Below, one piece after another: positions 25,927-37,343 of a stretch of DNA of 54,123 nt. The notes under the pieces were generated by a model that searched no databases, was not told where the DNA came from, and saw nothing but the letters and a program-made list of their open reading frames with translations. Made by a program: the position numbers and the translations under genes. This DNA is from Leptolyngbyaceae cyanobacterium M33_DOE_097. Its GTDB lineage: Bacteria; Cyanobacteriota; Cyanobacteriia; Leptolyngbyales; Leptolyngbyaceae. The stretch is from NCBI GenBank assembly GCA_015296075.1, contig DVDV01000360.1:1-54123 (forward strand), read 5' to 3'. The first letter of the stretch is position 1, and each line of letters opens with the position of its first letter.

Positions 25927-26331
25927 CTAAGGCACAATTAGCACTGGACATGGCGAAAGGTTAATCACTCGGTTGGTGACGCTCTCAGCAACGCCTTCTT
26001 CAGTCAGGCCAAGGCCGCGACAGCCCATCACAATCAGATCCGCGCTCACTTCATCCGCTACGTCACAAATGACAAAGGCGGGTTTGCCTTCTCGCTCTAA
26101 AGCCTCAGCCGTCATCCCTTTTTGCGTGAAGAGGGCCTTAGCGCTTTCGAGTAACTCGGCGATTGATTCGGGCGAGGCCATCACATCGTCGGTTTCGCCA
26201 GGTTCGGGCTGTTCGACCACAGACAGCAGCACCAGCCGACTGTTGTGAACTTTTATCAAATCAGCAACGAGTTCAGCCGCTTGTCGCGATTCGCGAGACT
26301 GATCAACGGGAAACAAAATGGTTTTAAACAT
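25927..26331 (-). CDS. Universal stress protein (UspA family)
   Basis: A 134-residue single-domain protein with the Usp fold: KTILFPVDQSRESRQAAELV at the N-terminus, SRLVLLSVVEQPEPGE, and the C-terminal VSADLIVMGCRGLGLTEEG with VINLSPCPVLIVP. The nucleotide motif G-2x-G-9x-G-S is present as GCRG, nine residues, then ES, so the last glycine is replaced and ATP binding is uncertain. Such proteins improve survival in starvation, oxidative or light stress. It is divergent from pgk, with 186 bases between. Confidence 0.9.
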   Translation of the reverse strand: MFKTILFPVDQSRESRQAAELVADLIKVHNSRLVLLSVVEQPEPGETDDVMASPESIAELLESAKALFTQKGMTAEALEREGKPAFVICDVADEVSADLIVMGCRGLGLTEEGVAESVTNRVINLSPCPVLIVP

Positions 26332-26517
26332 GTACTTCTCCTTAGCCGAAGGATCATGAGTCGGAGTGATAGGGGCGATCTGTTTGCCAAAGCCTGTAGG
26401 GTGCGGGTTCGACTTGCTTAACCAAAATCACTTAAAAGTTCGTCACAAAATCATGGAAAATAAACGAAGAGGTTACTAGGTAAAAAAACTCATTCAGTTT
26501 AGTAGGAGGTTAGTTCG

Positions 26518-27738
26518 GTGCCCAAAAAGACTGTAGCAAATCTAACGGCTGCTGACTTGTCTGGCAAGCGCGTATTGATGCGAGCCGACTTTAACGTTCC
26601 CCTTGATGAGCAGGGCAATATCACTGACGATACTCGCATTCGGGCGGCTCTGCCGACGATTCAGGCTCTAACCTCCAAGGGTGCAAAAGTTATTCTGTCT
26701 AGCCACTTTGGTCGTCCCAAAGGGGATGATTTCGCGGCACGTGCGACTGATAAGTTTCGTTTGACTCCGGTGGCGGCTCGGTTGTCTGAGTTGCTCGGTA
26801 AGCCAGTTGCAAAACCCAGCGATTGCGTTGGGCCAGAGGTTGAAGCAACCGTTGCTGCAATGCAAGATGGCGATGTGATCTTGCTCGAAAACGTCCGTTT
26901 TCACCCTGAAGAAGAGAAAAACGTTCCGGCGTTTGCTCAACAACTGGCATCGATCGCTGATCTATATGTCAACGATGCATTTGGTACGGCTCACCGCGCC
27001 CATGCTTCCACGGAAGGCGTGACAAAGTATCTCAGCCCTTCGGTGGCTGGGTTCTTAATTGAGAAAGAACTGAAGTATCTGCAAAGCGCGATCGAAGCGC
27101 CTCAGCCTCCTTTGGCGGCTATCATCGGTGGTTCTAAAGTTTCCAGCAAGATCACCGTGATCGAAACCCTGCTCGAAAAGGTTAACAAGCTGTTTATCGG
27201 TGGGGGGATGATCTTTACTTTCTATAAGGCGCGGGGTCTGAGTGTCGGCAAGTCGCTGGTCGAAGATGAATTTGTCGAACTGGCAAAAACCTTAGAAGCG
27301 AAAGCCAAAGAGAAAGGGGTTGAGCTGGTGCTGCCTGTGGATGTGGTGGTGGCTGATAACTTTGCCGCTGATGCCAACAGCCAAACGGTTAGCATTGACG
27401 CGATCCCCGATGGTTGGATGGGGCTTGATATTGGACCTGAGTCTGTGAAGCAGTTTCAGGCGGCACTGGCTGACTGCAAAACCGTAATTTGGAACGGCCC
27501 TATGGGTGTGTTTGAGTTTGATCAGTTTGCAGCAGGTACTGAAGCGATCGCCCATACACTGGCGGAGTTGACCGCAAAGGGTGCTATCACCATTATTGGT
27601 GGCGGTGACTCTGTGGCTGCGGTTGAAAAGGTGGGCGTGGCTGACAAGATGAGCCACATCTCAACTGGGGGTGGTGCGAGCTTAGAGCTGTTAGAAGGCA
27701 AAGAACTGCCTGGTATCGCAGCTCTAAATGATGCCTAG
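26518..27738 (+). CDS. pgk: Phosphoglycerate kinase
   Basis: Catalyses 3-phosphoglycerate + ATP to 1,3-bisphosphoglycerate, used in the Calvin cycle and, in reverse, in glycolysis; cytoplasmic. The 406-residue length is normal. Family motifs are intact: [68 protein letters not shown] and [13 protein letters not shown]. The start is GTG 26518, with AGGAGG about ten bases upstream. The gene is monocistronic, with its own terminator at 27785. Confidence 0.97.
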   Translation: MPKKTVANLTAADLSGKRVLMRADFNVPLDEQGNITDDTRIRAALPTIQALTSKGAKVILSSHFGRPKGDDFAARATDKFRLTPVAARLSELLGKPVAKPSDCVGPEVEATVAAMQDGDVILLENVRFHPEEEKNVPAFAQQLASIADLYVNDAFGTAHRAHASTEGVTKYLSPSVAGFLIEKELKYLQSAIEAPQPPLAAIIGGSKVSSKITVIETLLEKVNKLFIGGGMIFTFYKARGLSVGKSLVEDEFVELAKTLEAKAKEKGVELVLPVDVVVADNFAADANSQTVSIDAIPDGWMGLDIGPESVKQFQAALADCKTVIWNGPMGVFEFDQFAAGTEAIAHTLAELTAKGAITIIGGGDSVAAVEKVGVADKMSHISTGGGASLELLEGKELPGIAALNDA

Positions 27739-28153
27739 GCTCTAGCAAATTACGGATACAGCTAAAAACTGTAAAGATTTAATGAGCGATCGCTCCAAAT
27801 GTAGGGGCGATCGCTTTTTGTCGTGAATATACTTATGTTGGTGGTTAAGCTGTTGCCAGTGCACGACCAACGGATGTTCCCTTGTGCTGCGAAACTCTGA
27901 AATTTCTTTGCAGGAGTTTTTCTGTCTAATAGTTTGAGTGAGTGAAAGCCCTGATACTCTTGGATTTTTGGATTAAAGAAAATGTGAAGAGTTCGGTAAG
28001 CACCGAGAAAGAGACTGGGCAAAGCTTTATGAATTACTTAAACTAGCACTGTGATACCACTTACAAAACCCGATTTGACATGACGGTTTATCGTAAGCGG
28101 TTTCTCTTCGATAAAGTATGCGATCGCGAAAGTCGCCACTACTGGGAGTCGTC
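27739..28153. other. Intergenic region pgk to FecR-domain gene
   Basis: Apart from the pgk terminator I see no gene. The in-frame ATG at 28118 would add twelve residues to the FecR-domain protein; its promoter should lie in the AT-rich stretch around 27900-28110. No operator is recognised. Confidence 0.3.
27785..27820 (+). terminator. Rho-independent terminator after pgk
   Basis: AGCGATCGC (27785-27793) pairs with GCGATCGCT (27807-27815) and is followed by TTTTTG. Both arms are copies of the HIP1 octamer, so the terminator is built from two HIP1 sites. Confidence 0.85.
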
Positions 28154-30103
28154 ATGTCACGTAAGCTACTGTTCGTCGTAACCCTTTCCTGCTCTGCCCT
28201 GCTATCCCCCCTGTTCTGTATTCGACCTGGGGCAGCAGAGGTGCCGTTGACTCGAGCAGTTGTCGAATCGCTGCGAAATAACGTTTTGCTCCAGCTCAAG
28301 GCTAAGCCAAGACGTCCCGCCCGCAAAGCAGATGTGATGACGCCAGGGGACACTCTTTTGACGCGCCAGTCTGCCCAGGCTCAGTTGAAATTTAACGATG
28401 GTACTCTGGCACGCGTTGGGCAATTTGCCACTTTCTTGTTTGAACCCAATACGCGCCAATTCAATCTGCGTAACGGGACGGTTCTCTTTCTGATTCCGCC
28501 TAAGCGGGGCACTACAAGGGTAATTACCCCTACCGCTGTGACGGGCATTCGTGGCTCGGTTGTGATTGTGCGCCACGATGAGGCAACTAACCGCTCCTTT
28601 ATTGCCTCCGCAACCAACAGTAATGTCGAAGTAACTACCCCCGATGGCAGCCAGACCCTTGTCTTAAACGCAGGCCAGGGTGCTATTCTGCGCGATAACA
28701 AAGTTGAAGCGGTGGTGCGATTTGATGTCCAAACCTTTTACGAGACGGGTGACATCGTTCAAGGGTTGGGGCTTGACAAGGGTGACCTCAGTTCTGATCC
28801 AGATTTAGCGGCTGTTCAAGAAGAAGCGCGGGAAGCGTTAGCAACTGTTGCCCCTCTGCAAGCGGGTAAAGCGATTCAAAATCCCCCCTATATTCAATTA
28901 ACCCAAACTCCAGACCCAGATATTGAAGTGCCACCTACAAGTGGCACAGTAACGGCGTTACCCCAAGCTCCTAGAAATCCGGTTCCGGTTGAATCGGTGA
29001 CTGGTTCTAATGGTAAACCTACAACTCAGCCCAGTTCAGGTGACAAAGAACCGCAAAATCCCTCGGTCGCGACTCCTGGCTCTCCGGCTGGGCCAACCCA
29101 ACCTGCTCAACCGAGTGGTAGCACTGGCGGCCTGGTGACAATTCCAGCAACGCCTGTTCAGCCCGGTAGTGGCGCTGGTGGACCAACCCCGACAACGCCT
29201 ACTCAACCAAGTGGTGGCACTGGTGGTCTGGTGACGATTCCGGCAACTCCGGCTCAGCCTGGTGGTGGCAATGGCAACCCAACAATTCCTGCAGTGCCAG
29301 CCCAACCGGGGAATAATGGTAATCCAACGATTCCGGCAACTCCGGCTCAGCCTGGTGGTGGCAATGGCAACCCAACAATTCCTGCAGTGCCAGCCCAACC
29401 GGGGAATAATGGTAATCCAACAATTCCGGCAACTCCAGCTCAGCCTGGCGGCGGCAATGGCAACCCAACAATTCCGGCAGTGCCAGCCCAACCGGGGAAT
29501 AATGGTAATCCAACGATTCCGGCAACTCCAGCTCAACCTGGTGGTGGTAATAGTGGTGTAAATCCTGCAGTGCCTACTCAGCCTGCTCCCGTACCAACTC
29601 CAGTTCCACAGCCTCAACCTCAGGTGCCGCCAGAAGTAAACCCTGTTCCGGCTCCGAACCCCGTACCAACGCCCCCGGCTCCGGCTCCGGCTCCGGCTCC
29701 ACCCGGTCCTGCCCCTGCTCCAATTCCAGGTGGCCCCTCCAACCCTGGTGGTCCGGGTTCACAACCGCCAATCAATGATGGCAATGTTCCAATTTCTACG
29801 CCCAATCCGGTTCCGGTTGTGCCAGTAACGCCGACTGTACCTGTCACGCCCGTGCCAGAAGTACCTGTCGTAACGCCCACACCTCCGGTAGAAGTGCCAT
29901 CCACTCCGGCACCTGTACCGACTCCTCCAGTGGAGACTCCGGTCGTGCCAACCCCCACCCCGGTGGTTGATCCTAATCTCAGCCCTAAGCCAGCGATTGA
30001 ACCAATCCCAACTCCAGCACCACTTCCTACGGGGCCAAATAATACGGTGCCCTCAACGGAAGTCCCAGCTGGGGGAGCGGCTACATCGACCCAGAGCTTT
30101 TAG
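28154..30103 (+). CDS. FecR-domain exported protein with Pro-rich tandem repeats
   Basis: A 649-residue protein with three parts. Residues 1-28 are a signal peptide (LLFVVTLSCSALLSPLF, ending near PGAA). A FecR-type beta domain follows (about 40-185): QSAQAQLKFNDGTLARVGQF, RNGTVLFLIPP and TGIRGSVVIVRHDE, then AGQGAIL. In cyanobacteria such domains occur in exported envelope proteins and not only in iron signalling. From about residue 245 to the end it is a Pro/Gly/Asn-rich extended region with three tandem 31-residue units (PTIPAVPAQPGNNGNPTIP) and later PVTP/PAPAP stretches. It probably spans the cell wall or peptidoglycan. ATG 28154 is preferred over 28118. No TonB or sigma-factor partner is adjacent, so the classical FecR signalling role is unlikely. 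Confidence 0.82.
   Translation: MSRKLLFVVTLSCSALLSPLFCIRPGAAEVPLTRAVVESLRNNVLLQLKAKPRRPARKADVMTPGDTLLTRQSAQAQLKFNDGTLARVGQFATFLFEPNTRQFNLRNGTVLFLIPPKRGTTRVITPTAVTGIRGSVVIVRHDEATNRSFIASATNSNVEVTTPDGSQTLVLNAGQGAILRDNKVEAVVRFDVQTFYETGDIVQGLGLDKGDLSSDPDLAAVQEEAREALATVAPLQAGKAIQNPPYIQLTQTPDPDIEVPPTSGTVTALPQAPRNPVPVESVTGSNGKPTTQPSSGDKEPQNPSVATPGSPAGPTQPAQPSGSTGGLVTIPATPVQPGSGAGGPTPTTPTQPSGGTGGLVTIPATPAQPGGGNGNPTIPAVPAQPGNNGNPTIPATPAQPGGGNGNPTIPAVPAQPGNNGNPTIPATPAQPGGGNGNPTIPAVPAQPGNNGNPTIPATPAQPGGGNSGVNPAVPTQPAPVPTPVPQPQPQVPPEVNPVPAPNPVPTPPAPAPAPAPPGPAPAPIPGGPSNPGGPGSQPPINDGNVPISTPNPVPVVPVTPTVPVTPVPEVPVVTPTPPVEVPSTPAPVPTPPVETPVVPTPTPVVDPNLSPKPAIEPIPTPAPLPTGPNNTVPSTEVPAGGAATSTQSF
29261..29539 (+). 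repeat. 93-bp coding tandem repeat, three copies
   Basis: Three head-to-tail copies of 93 bases start at 29261, 29354 and 29447 inside the FecR-domain gene, each encoding 31 residues (GGGNGNPTIPAVPAQP then GNNGNPTIPATPAQP). Copies differ at only a few, mostly silent positions, so the expansion is recent. Each unit is itself an imperfect duplication of about 46 bases, and a partial fourth copy follows. Confidence 0.95.
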
Positions 30104-30119
30104 CGATCGCCCCCTAAAT

Positions 30120-30815
30120 CTACAGCGTCTTGTTTAAGCGCTGCCGTAAGATGAACTCGGCGATCGCCAGGTCGAGGGGCGTGGTGATCTTGAGGTTTGT
30201 TTCTTCGCCTTCGACAATTTTGACCGGCTGACCATAGTGCTCAAACAGCGCAGCGTCGTCGGTCACTTCTAAGTTGTCGGCGCGTCCTTGAGTATGGCAG
30301 CGCATTAATTCTTCAACTACAAAGGCTTGTGGTGTTTGAGCCGCCCATAGGTTTTCGCGGGCAGGGGTTTGGCTGACAAGATGACTGGTCGAATCCACAA
30401 TTTTGATCGTGTCTTTGACTGGAATCGCCGCAATTAAACCGGGGCAGGTTTGAATGGCTTCAACACACCGATCCAACAGACCAGGGGTGACGAGGCACCG
30501 CGCACCATCATGAATCAGCACCCGCTCCGCCACGACTGGCAAATTTTGCAAACCCAGATAAACCGACTCTTGCCGCGTTGACCCACCGGGGATGAGATGC
30601 ACCATTTTGCTCATTCCTACGGCATTAATAATTTCTTTGAAGTCGGGAAAGTCAACAGGTTGACCTACTAACCCCACCCAGCGAATTGACTTACTCTCTC
30701 TAGCTGCCAGTAACGTCCACGCCAGTAACGGCTTACCCAGTAGCGGCAGCAGCAGCTTATTGCGATCGCTGCCCATCCGACGACCAGAACCAGCGGCTGG
30801 AATAAGTAGATACAC
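30120..30815 (-). CDS. ispD: 2-C-methyl-D-erythritol 4-phosphate cytidylyltransferase (MEP pathway)
   Basis: Transfers CMP from CTP to methylerythritol phosphate in isoprenoid precursor synthesis; it feeds carotenoid and chlorophyll side-chain synthesis in the cytoplasm. The 231-residue length is typical. It has the nucleotidyltransferase P-loop PAAGSGRRMGSDRNK, GGSTRQESVYLGL, VLIHDGARCLV, WAAQTPQAF and the C-terminal VTDDAALFEHYGQPV. The start is GTG 30815 (MYLLIPAAG). It lies about 250 bases downstream of crtB on the same strand, which fits a shared isoprenoid theme, but the gap suggests its own promoter. Confidence 0.95.
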   Translation of the reverse strand: MYLLIPAAGSGRRMGSDRNKLLLPLLGKPLLAWTLLAARESKSIRWVGLVGQPVDFPDFKEIINAVGMSKMVHLIPGGSTRQESVYLGLQNLPVVAERVLIHDGARCLVTPGLLDRCVEAIQTCPGLIAAIPVKDTIKIVDSTSHLVSQTPARENLWAAQTPQAFVVEELMRCHTQGRADNLEVTDDAALFEHYGQPVKIVEGEETNLKITTPLDLAIAEFILRQRLNKTL

Positions 30816-31067
30816 AGCAAATTCCTCGGGTTAAATCGGGGTGGTTAAACGTAATTCTTGCAGGCCAAGGCTAGCAATCTCTCCGTCACACAGCTTCAAC
30901 AACCTGAGTGGGTAAGATGCGACCACAGGCTTGACCTAATAAAACATCAAATTAAGTCATCCTCCACACTTTTTAGGGAGGAATGCTGTAACGGTTCACA
31001 CCGGGGGAGCAAGCCCACAAGCAGTGCTGACGTGACTCTACCGCGAGCGATCGCCCAAAGACGAACT
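30816..31067. other. crtB-ispD spacer
   Basis: No gene is supported. CCTCC, ten bases, GGGAGG (about 30960-30982) is a small hairpin and GC-rich sequence follows. I could not match it to a known riboswitch or small RNA. Confidence 0.25.
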
Positions 31068-32120
31068 TTACAGCGCCACTGAGCGCAACCGAGCGATGGG
31101 TAAGTAGGTTAACTTCCGCAAACTGGGAACATAGGCACGACGATTAAACACATCGTAATCGTTCCGCTCGATTTCGTCTAAGATGCCGCGATAAAGCATC
31201 AAAGCCGCCCACACAGGGAAGCGAGCATCAGGACAGAGCGCGGTAATTCCCCTTTCTGCCCGACAGAAAAACTTGCGGGCCCGCTGAATTTGAAATTGCA
31301 TCAGCCCTCGCCAGCGGTCGTCAATCGTGCCTTTCATCAAATCTTCCTCTGTGTAGTTAAACAGAGCAATCTCATCTAAAGGCAAGTAAATGCGACCCCG
31401 TCGAGCATCTTCGCCGACATCTCGCAAAATATTGGTGAGCTGGTTGGCAATGCCCAACGCAACCGCTTCTGGACCTGGATCAATCTTGGCTGCAGCGTGC
31501 AGATCCCAGGGAGCAGTACGCGCGGCGTAATCGACACCCATCACTGGGGTTGTCATTAACCCCACTGTTCCCGCGACGCGATAGCAGTAAAGTTCTAGTT
31601 CTTCAAACGTCTGGTAGCGCGATCGATACAGATCCATCCGTTGCCCCTCGATCATGTCGCGGAAGGGTTGAATCTCAATCGGAAAGCGCTGCAACGTATC
31701 AACCAGCGCCACATCCAGGTCGTCTAACGGTTCAGCCGCAAAAATGGACTCTAGATGTTGTTCCCACTGTTCGAGCGTTTCAGGGGTTGTGCGAGCGGCA
31801 CGCGGCCCATCAACTAACTCATCGGTGCGACGACACCAGACATAAATTGCCCAGATCGCCCGCCGTTTTTCGGGTGACATTAACTGGGTGCCAATGTAAA
31901 AGGTTTTTGAATACTTGGCCGTTATTTTGCGACAAAGCTCATAGGAATCATCGAGAGATGCCAGATTTCTCACACCAGAAGATTTGGTCAATTTCCGCAT
32001 TTCGGTTGGAACGCTTGACAGAATTGGCACGTTGTCTGGCTGCAACGAACTCATCCCAATCCCTGGTTGAGGGCTGTTGGACATGCTCTGGGTTTTGTTA
32101 GTATGTTCACTCGCAACCAT
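31068..32120 (-). CDS. crtB: Phytoene synthase
   Basis: Condenses two geranylgeranyl diphosphates to phytoene, the first committed step of carotenoid synthesis; membrane-associated. Both aspartate-rich Mg-diphosphate motifs are present: DELVDGP after YVWCRR, and DVGEDARRGRIYLPLDE. SLDDSYELCRKITAKYSKTF and the squalene/phytoene synthase signature around YRVAGTVGLM are also seen. ATG 32120 gives 350 residues; the frame begins at TTG 32156 and a third choice is ATG 32084, so the N-terminus is uncertain. About 50 poorly conserved residues precede the family core. It lies directly downstream of crtP, 45 bases from its stop, forming the usual cyanobacterial crtP-crtB operon. Confidence 0.95.
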   Translation of the reverse strand: MVASEHTNKTQSMSNSPQPGIGMSSLQPDNVPILSSVPTEMRKLTKSSGVRNLASLDDSYELCRKITAKYSKTFYIGTQLMSPEKRRAIWAIYVWCRRTDELVDGPRAARTTPETLEQWEQHLESIFAAEPLDDLDVALVDTLQRFPIEIQPFRDMIEGQRMDLYRSRYQTFEELELYCYRVAGTVGLMTTPVMGVDYAARTAPWDLHAAAKIDPGPEAVALGIANQLTNILRDVGEDARRGRIYLPLDEIALFNYTEEDLMKGTIDDRWRGLMQFQIQRARKFFCRAERGITALCPDARFPVWAALMLYRGILDEIERNDYDVFNRRAYVPSLRKLTYLPIARLRSVAL

Positions 32121-32165
32121 TAGCCTGCATCTGTAAGGTTGGATTAGCGTTTCCAAAAAAGGGTT

Positions 32166-34057
<1,892 letters not shown>

Positions 34058-37000
34058 ATGAAAAGTGATTGGCTTCGAGAGCGGTTAGATCATTACTACG
34101 AGCAAATCAACACCATCATTCTCAGTCGGCAAAACCCCATAACAGGTTTGTTGCCAGCCAGTACAGCGATTAACGCCCATGGGGACTATACCGATGCCTG
34201 GGTGCGTGATAACGTTTACAGCATTTTGGGCGTGTGGGGGCTGGCGCTGGCCTATCGCAAGTTGGATGACAACTCTGGAAGGGCTTTTGAGCTGCAACAT
34301 CGAGTCACGAAGCTGATGCGGGGGTTGCTGTTTGCCATGATGCGGCAGGCTGATAAAGTGCAGCGGTTTAAAGAAACCCAGGATCCACTTGATGCGCTGC
34401 ATGCGAAGTACGACACCAAGACAGGTGGTACGGTGGTTGACGACGATAAGTGGGGTCACTTGCAGCTTGATGCAACGTCGCTGTTTTTGCTGATCTTGGC
34501 GCAGATGACGGCTTCAGGGTTGCATATTGTGTTTGACACCGATGAGGTCAACTTCATTCAAAACCTGGTCTATTACATTGGTCGCGCCTATCGCACCCCC
34601 GATTATGGAATCTGGGAACGGGGAGCCAAGATTAATCACGGCAATCCTGAGTTGAATGCTAGCTCGGTTGGGATGGCGAAAGCGGCTCTAGAAGCCATGA
34701 ATGGGCTTAACCTGTTTGGTATTCATGGCGGTCAGGAAGCGGTAATTCACGTATTGCCTGACGAAATTGCTCGAACTCGCGTCACACTTGAGTCGCTGTT
34801 ACCACGGGAATCTAGCTCCAAAGAAGTGGATGCGGCGCTGCTCAGCGTGATTGGGTTTCCTGCATTTGCGGTGGAGGAGAATAGCCTCTGCGATCGCACC
34901 CGCCAAAAGATCATCGACAAGCTCCAGGGGCATTATGGTTGCAAGCGGTTCTTGCGAGATGGGCACCAAACGGTAATTGAAGATCACTCGCGGCTGCACT
35001 ATGAACCGTGGGAGTTGCAGCAGTTTGAGCATATCGAGTGTGAATGGCCACTGTTTTTCACGTACTTACTGCTGGATGCTCTGTTCCGGGGCGCTCGCGA
35101 GCAGGTCGAAGCCTACCAGACCCGATTAGCCGCTGTGCTGATTGAGCGAGACGGGCACCAGCTTCTCCCCGAACTGTATTACGTGCCGAAAGAGGCGATC
35201 GAGGCTGAGCGCCAGAATCCGGGCAGCCAGGAGCGGTTGCCCAATGAAAACTTGCCGCTGGTGTGGGCGCAAAGCCTTTACTTTTTGGGGCAGATGTTAA
35301 CCGAAGGGTTAATTACCCCGGGTGATATTGATCCCCTGGGGCGGCACCTTCATATTCGCCACCAACGGCAACCAATTGTGCAGGTTGCTTTGCTCGCAGA
35401 AAACGATGCGTTGCAAGCCCAACTCGCTGCCTACGGTTTCTTTAGCCAAACTCCCCAGCAGCTTGAGCCGATCCATGTGCGGCAAGCGCAAGAGTTGTCA
35501 ACGGCTTACACTCAGATTGGCCGCAACGATAAGTTAAAGCTGAGCGGTCGCCCAAAGCGTCGCCTGCGGAGTCTAACTACGGCGCGAATTTACCGGATTT
35601 GTGGTGAAACAATTGTGTTTTTGCCCTCGTTTTTAGACCAGCAGCAGTTTTACCTGACGTTTGATACGAAGTTTCTGATTACCCAAATTCGCGCGGAGAT
35701 TGCTTACACGCAGCGCCACTGGAGTTTGCTGGGCCGCCCAACTATGACGCTGCTGCTGACCGACTCGATGTTAAAGACCAAGGATGGCAGCATTGATCCC
35801 GCGCCGTTATTAGCTTTGCTGCAAGAGTTAAAAGCAGGCAGTTGTAATGGCGTGCAAGTCAAGCTGGGGCAACTCAATCAGTTAATGCTGACAGCCAGTA
35901 CGGAGCGGTTTGAGTTTTTGCACGACTTTGAGTTTGCCCAAGCCGCTGTGCGAAATGCGCGTCCTGACTGTCGCTATCTTGCGTTTAATCCCCGACGGAG
36001 TATACCCCTCAGCATCACGCAAGAATTTACGCTTGAAAGTGAAACCGATATCAAACCGTTACTCAACAGTCTGCGCCAATCGGATAACCTCTACGAGCAA
36101 GTTGAGTTGCTGAGTGCGCTGATTCGATTGCGAGGGTTTGAGTTCGACACGGGCTTAGGGCAACCGGAACGCGCTGTTACTGTCAGTGACCTGCTCAGCG
36201 AAATCTACCGTAAAGCTGGGGAGCATAAGCTATGGGGTGTTGTGCGCCGCGTAGCTGGCTTAAATGACCAGGTGAGTATGAGCCTTTCGGATGCTGTAAC
36301 GGATATTCTGGTTCGACAAAAGCAGATTGCAGTGGGACGCGCTTACAGCGAAGCTTCTCTAATTACTCAGCCGATGGGGCCAGAAGAAATTATGGAGAAG
36401 ATCAAGGAGTTTTGCCGCGAAGACATCCGCGATCGCGTCTTAACTCAAGAGATTTTGATTTACTTGAGTCTCTTGATCCGCTCAGAACCCGCTTTGTTTA
36501 AGGGCTTTTTGACGATTCGGGTGGGCTACATGATTTTGCTGCTCACTGCCGAACTGGCTCAACAAGAGAACTTGACCCAAGACGAAGCCTACGACCACTT
36601 AATGCAGTTGAGTCCGCATGAGATTCAGAGCCGCTTGCGTCATGTGCTGGCAGGGTTTGAGGGACTTGACAAGACGGTGTTTGAGCAAGAATCGTTGACG
36701 GCCAACCAGGAAGTCACGGCGATCGAGTGGGTGGTTCGGGAAGAGAATGAACCGGATGCTCCTGCAAGTGAGAACTGGTTGCGTAAACGTCAGCTCGATG
36801 GCTCGATTAACCGGGTGCCAACGGACTTTTACCCCAGTGTTTGGCGCGTGTTAAAGCACTGCCGGGGCCTGGTCGTTGGGGATAAGTTTGAACGACGCAA
36901 TCGCCTTGACCACGAGATTGTGCTAGAGATGACCCCCGGCGAAAAGAACTTTGCCCTGCGGGTTGAGCATTTGCTAAACAAGATTCAAGCGCCAGAGTAT

Positions 37001-37315
37001 CACCAGGTCAATGTGGAAGCCTTGATGGAGTTAGCCGCGATCGCAGATAGTAACCCTGACTTGCAGATTCAGGACTACATCGTGCTGGATGTGTTGATCG
37101 GGCACGCGGTGCGACTCGCATTTCTCGATGCAAATCCCCAATTGGTCGGCAACTACGCCAACCACAAGGCGGCGGCGTGGCGATCGTTCTATGAAACCTC
37201 TCCCTATGACTGCGCCCGTTACATCGCCAAAGCGCTGCAATTCCTGACACGCCCACGCCCATCCCGTCGCCAGGACGCAGCAGAAGTAGCGGACAAGCAA
37301 CCCCAGCAGGTTTAG
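34058..37315 (+). CDS. Phosphorylase kinase alpha/beta-like GH15-family protein
   Basis: A 1085-residue protein resembling the eukaryotic phosphorylase b kinase regulatory alpha/beta subunits over its whole length. The N-terminal third is a glycoside-hydrolase-15 (glucoamylase-like) barrel: NPITGLLPASTAINAHGDY, DAWVRDNVYSILGVWGLAL, DDKWGHLQLDATSLFLL. The C-terminal part carries the KPBB-type region: VLTQEILIYLSLLIRSEPAL, RKRQLDGSINRVPTDFYPSV and EMTPGEKNFALRVEHLLNKI. In animals these subunits scaffold and inhibit the gamma kinase; bacterial function is unknown. It could hydrolyse or sense glucan (cyanobacteria store glycogen), or regulate an enzyme. No gamma-like kinase is adjacent. It starts at ATG 34058, and the next gene follows after 28 bases, which suggests co-transcription. 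Confidence 0.9.
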   Translation: MKSDWLRERLDHYYEQINTIILSRQNPITGLLPASTAINAHGDYTDAWVRDNVYSILGVWGLALAYRKLDDNSGRAFELQHRVTKLMRGLLFAMMRQADKVQRFKETQDPLDALHAKYDTKTGGTVVDDDKWGHLQLDATSLFLLILAQMTASGLHIVFDTDEVNFIQNLVYYIGRAYRTPDYGIWERGAKINHGNPELNASSVGMAKAALEAMNGLNLFGIHGGQEAVIHVLPDEIARTRVTLESLLPRESSSKEVDAALLSVIGFPAFAVEENSLCDRTRQKIIDKLQGHYGCKRFLRDGHQTVIEDHSRLHYEPWELQQFEHIECEWPLFFTYLLLDALFRGAREQVEAYQTRLAAVLIERDGHQLLPELYYVPKEAIEAERQNPGSQERLPNENLPLVWAQSLYFLGQMLTEGLITPGDIDPLGRHLHIRHQRQPIVQVALLAENDALQAQLAAYGFFSQTPQQLEPIHVRQAQELSTAYTQIGRNDKLKLSGRPKRRLRSLTTARIYRICGETIVFLPSFLDQQQFYLTFDTKFLITQIRAEIAYTQRHWSLLGRPTMTLLLTDSMLKTKDGSIDPAPLLALLQELKAGSCNGVQVKLGQLNQLMLTASTERFEFLHDFEFAQAAVRNARPDCRYLAFNPRRSIPLSITQEFTLESETDIKPLLNSLRQSDNLYEQVELLSALIRLRGFEFDTGLGQPERAVTVSDLLSEIYRKAGEHKLWGVVRRVAGLNDQVSMSLSDAVTDILVRQKQIAVGRAYSEASLITQPMGPEEIMEKIKEFCREDIRDRVLTQEILIYLSLLIRSEPALFKGFLTIRVGYMILLLTAELAQQENLTQDEAYDHLMQLSPHEIQSRLRHVLAGFEGLDKTVFEQESLTANQEVTAIEWVVREENEPDAPASENWLRKRQLDGSINRVPTDFYPSVWRVLKHCRGLVVGDKFERRNRLDHEIVLEMTPGEKNFALRVEHLLNKIQAPEYHQVNVEALMELAAIADSNPDLQIQDYIVLDVLIGHAVRLAFLDANPQLVGNYANHKAAAWRSFYETSPYDCARYIAKALQFLTRPRPSRRQDAAEVADKQPQQV

Positions 37316-37343
37316 CGAGTGGCGCTCAAGGGGTGTTTGTTGC

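Noticed and set aside
29261-29539. Regular repeats that could suggest a CRISPR array
   Set aside because: Repeats are 93 bases, in frame, without unique spacers and coding for Pro/Gly-rich protein.
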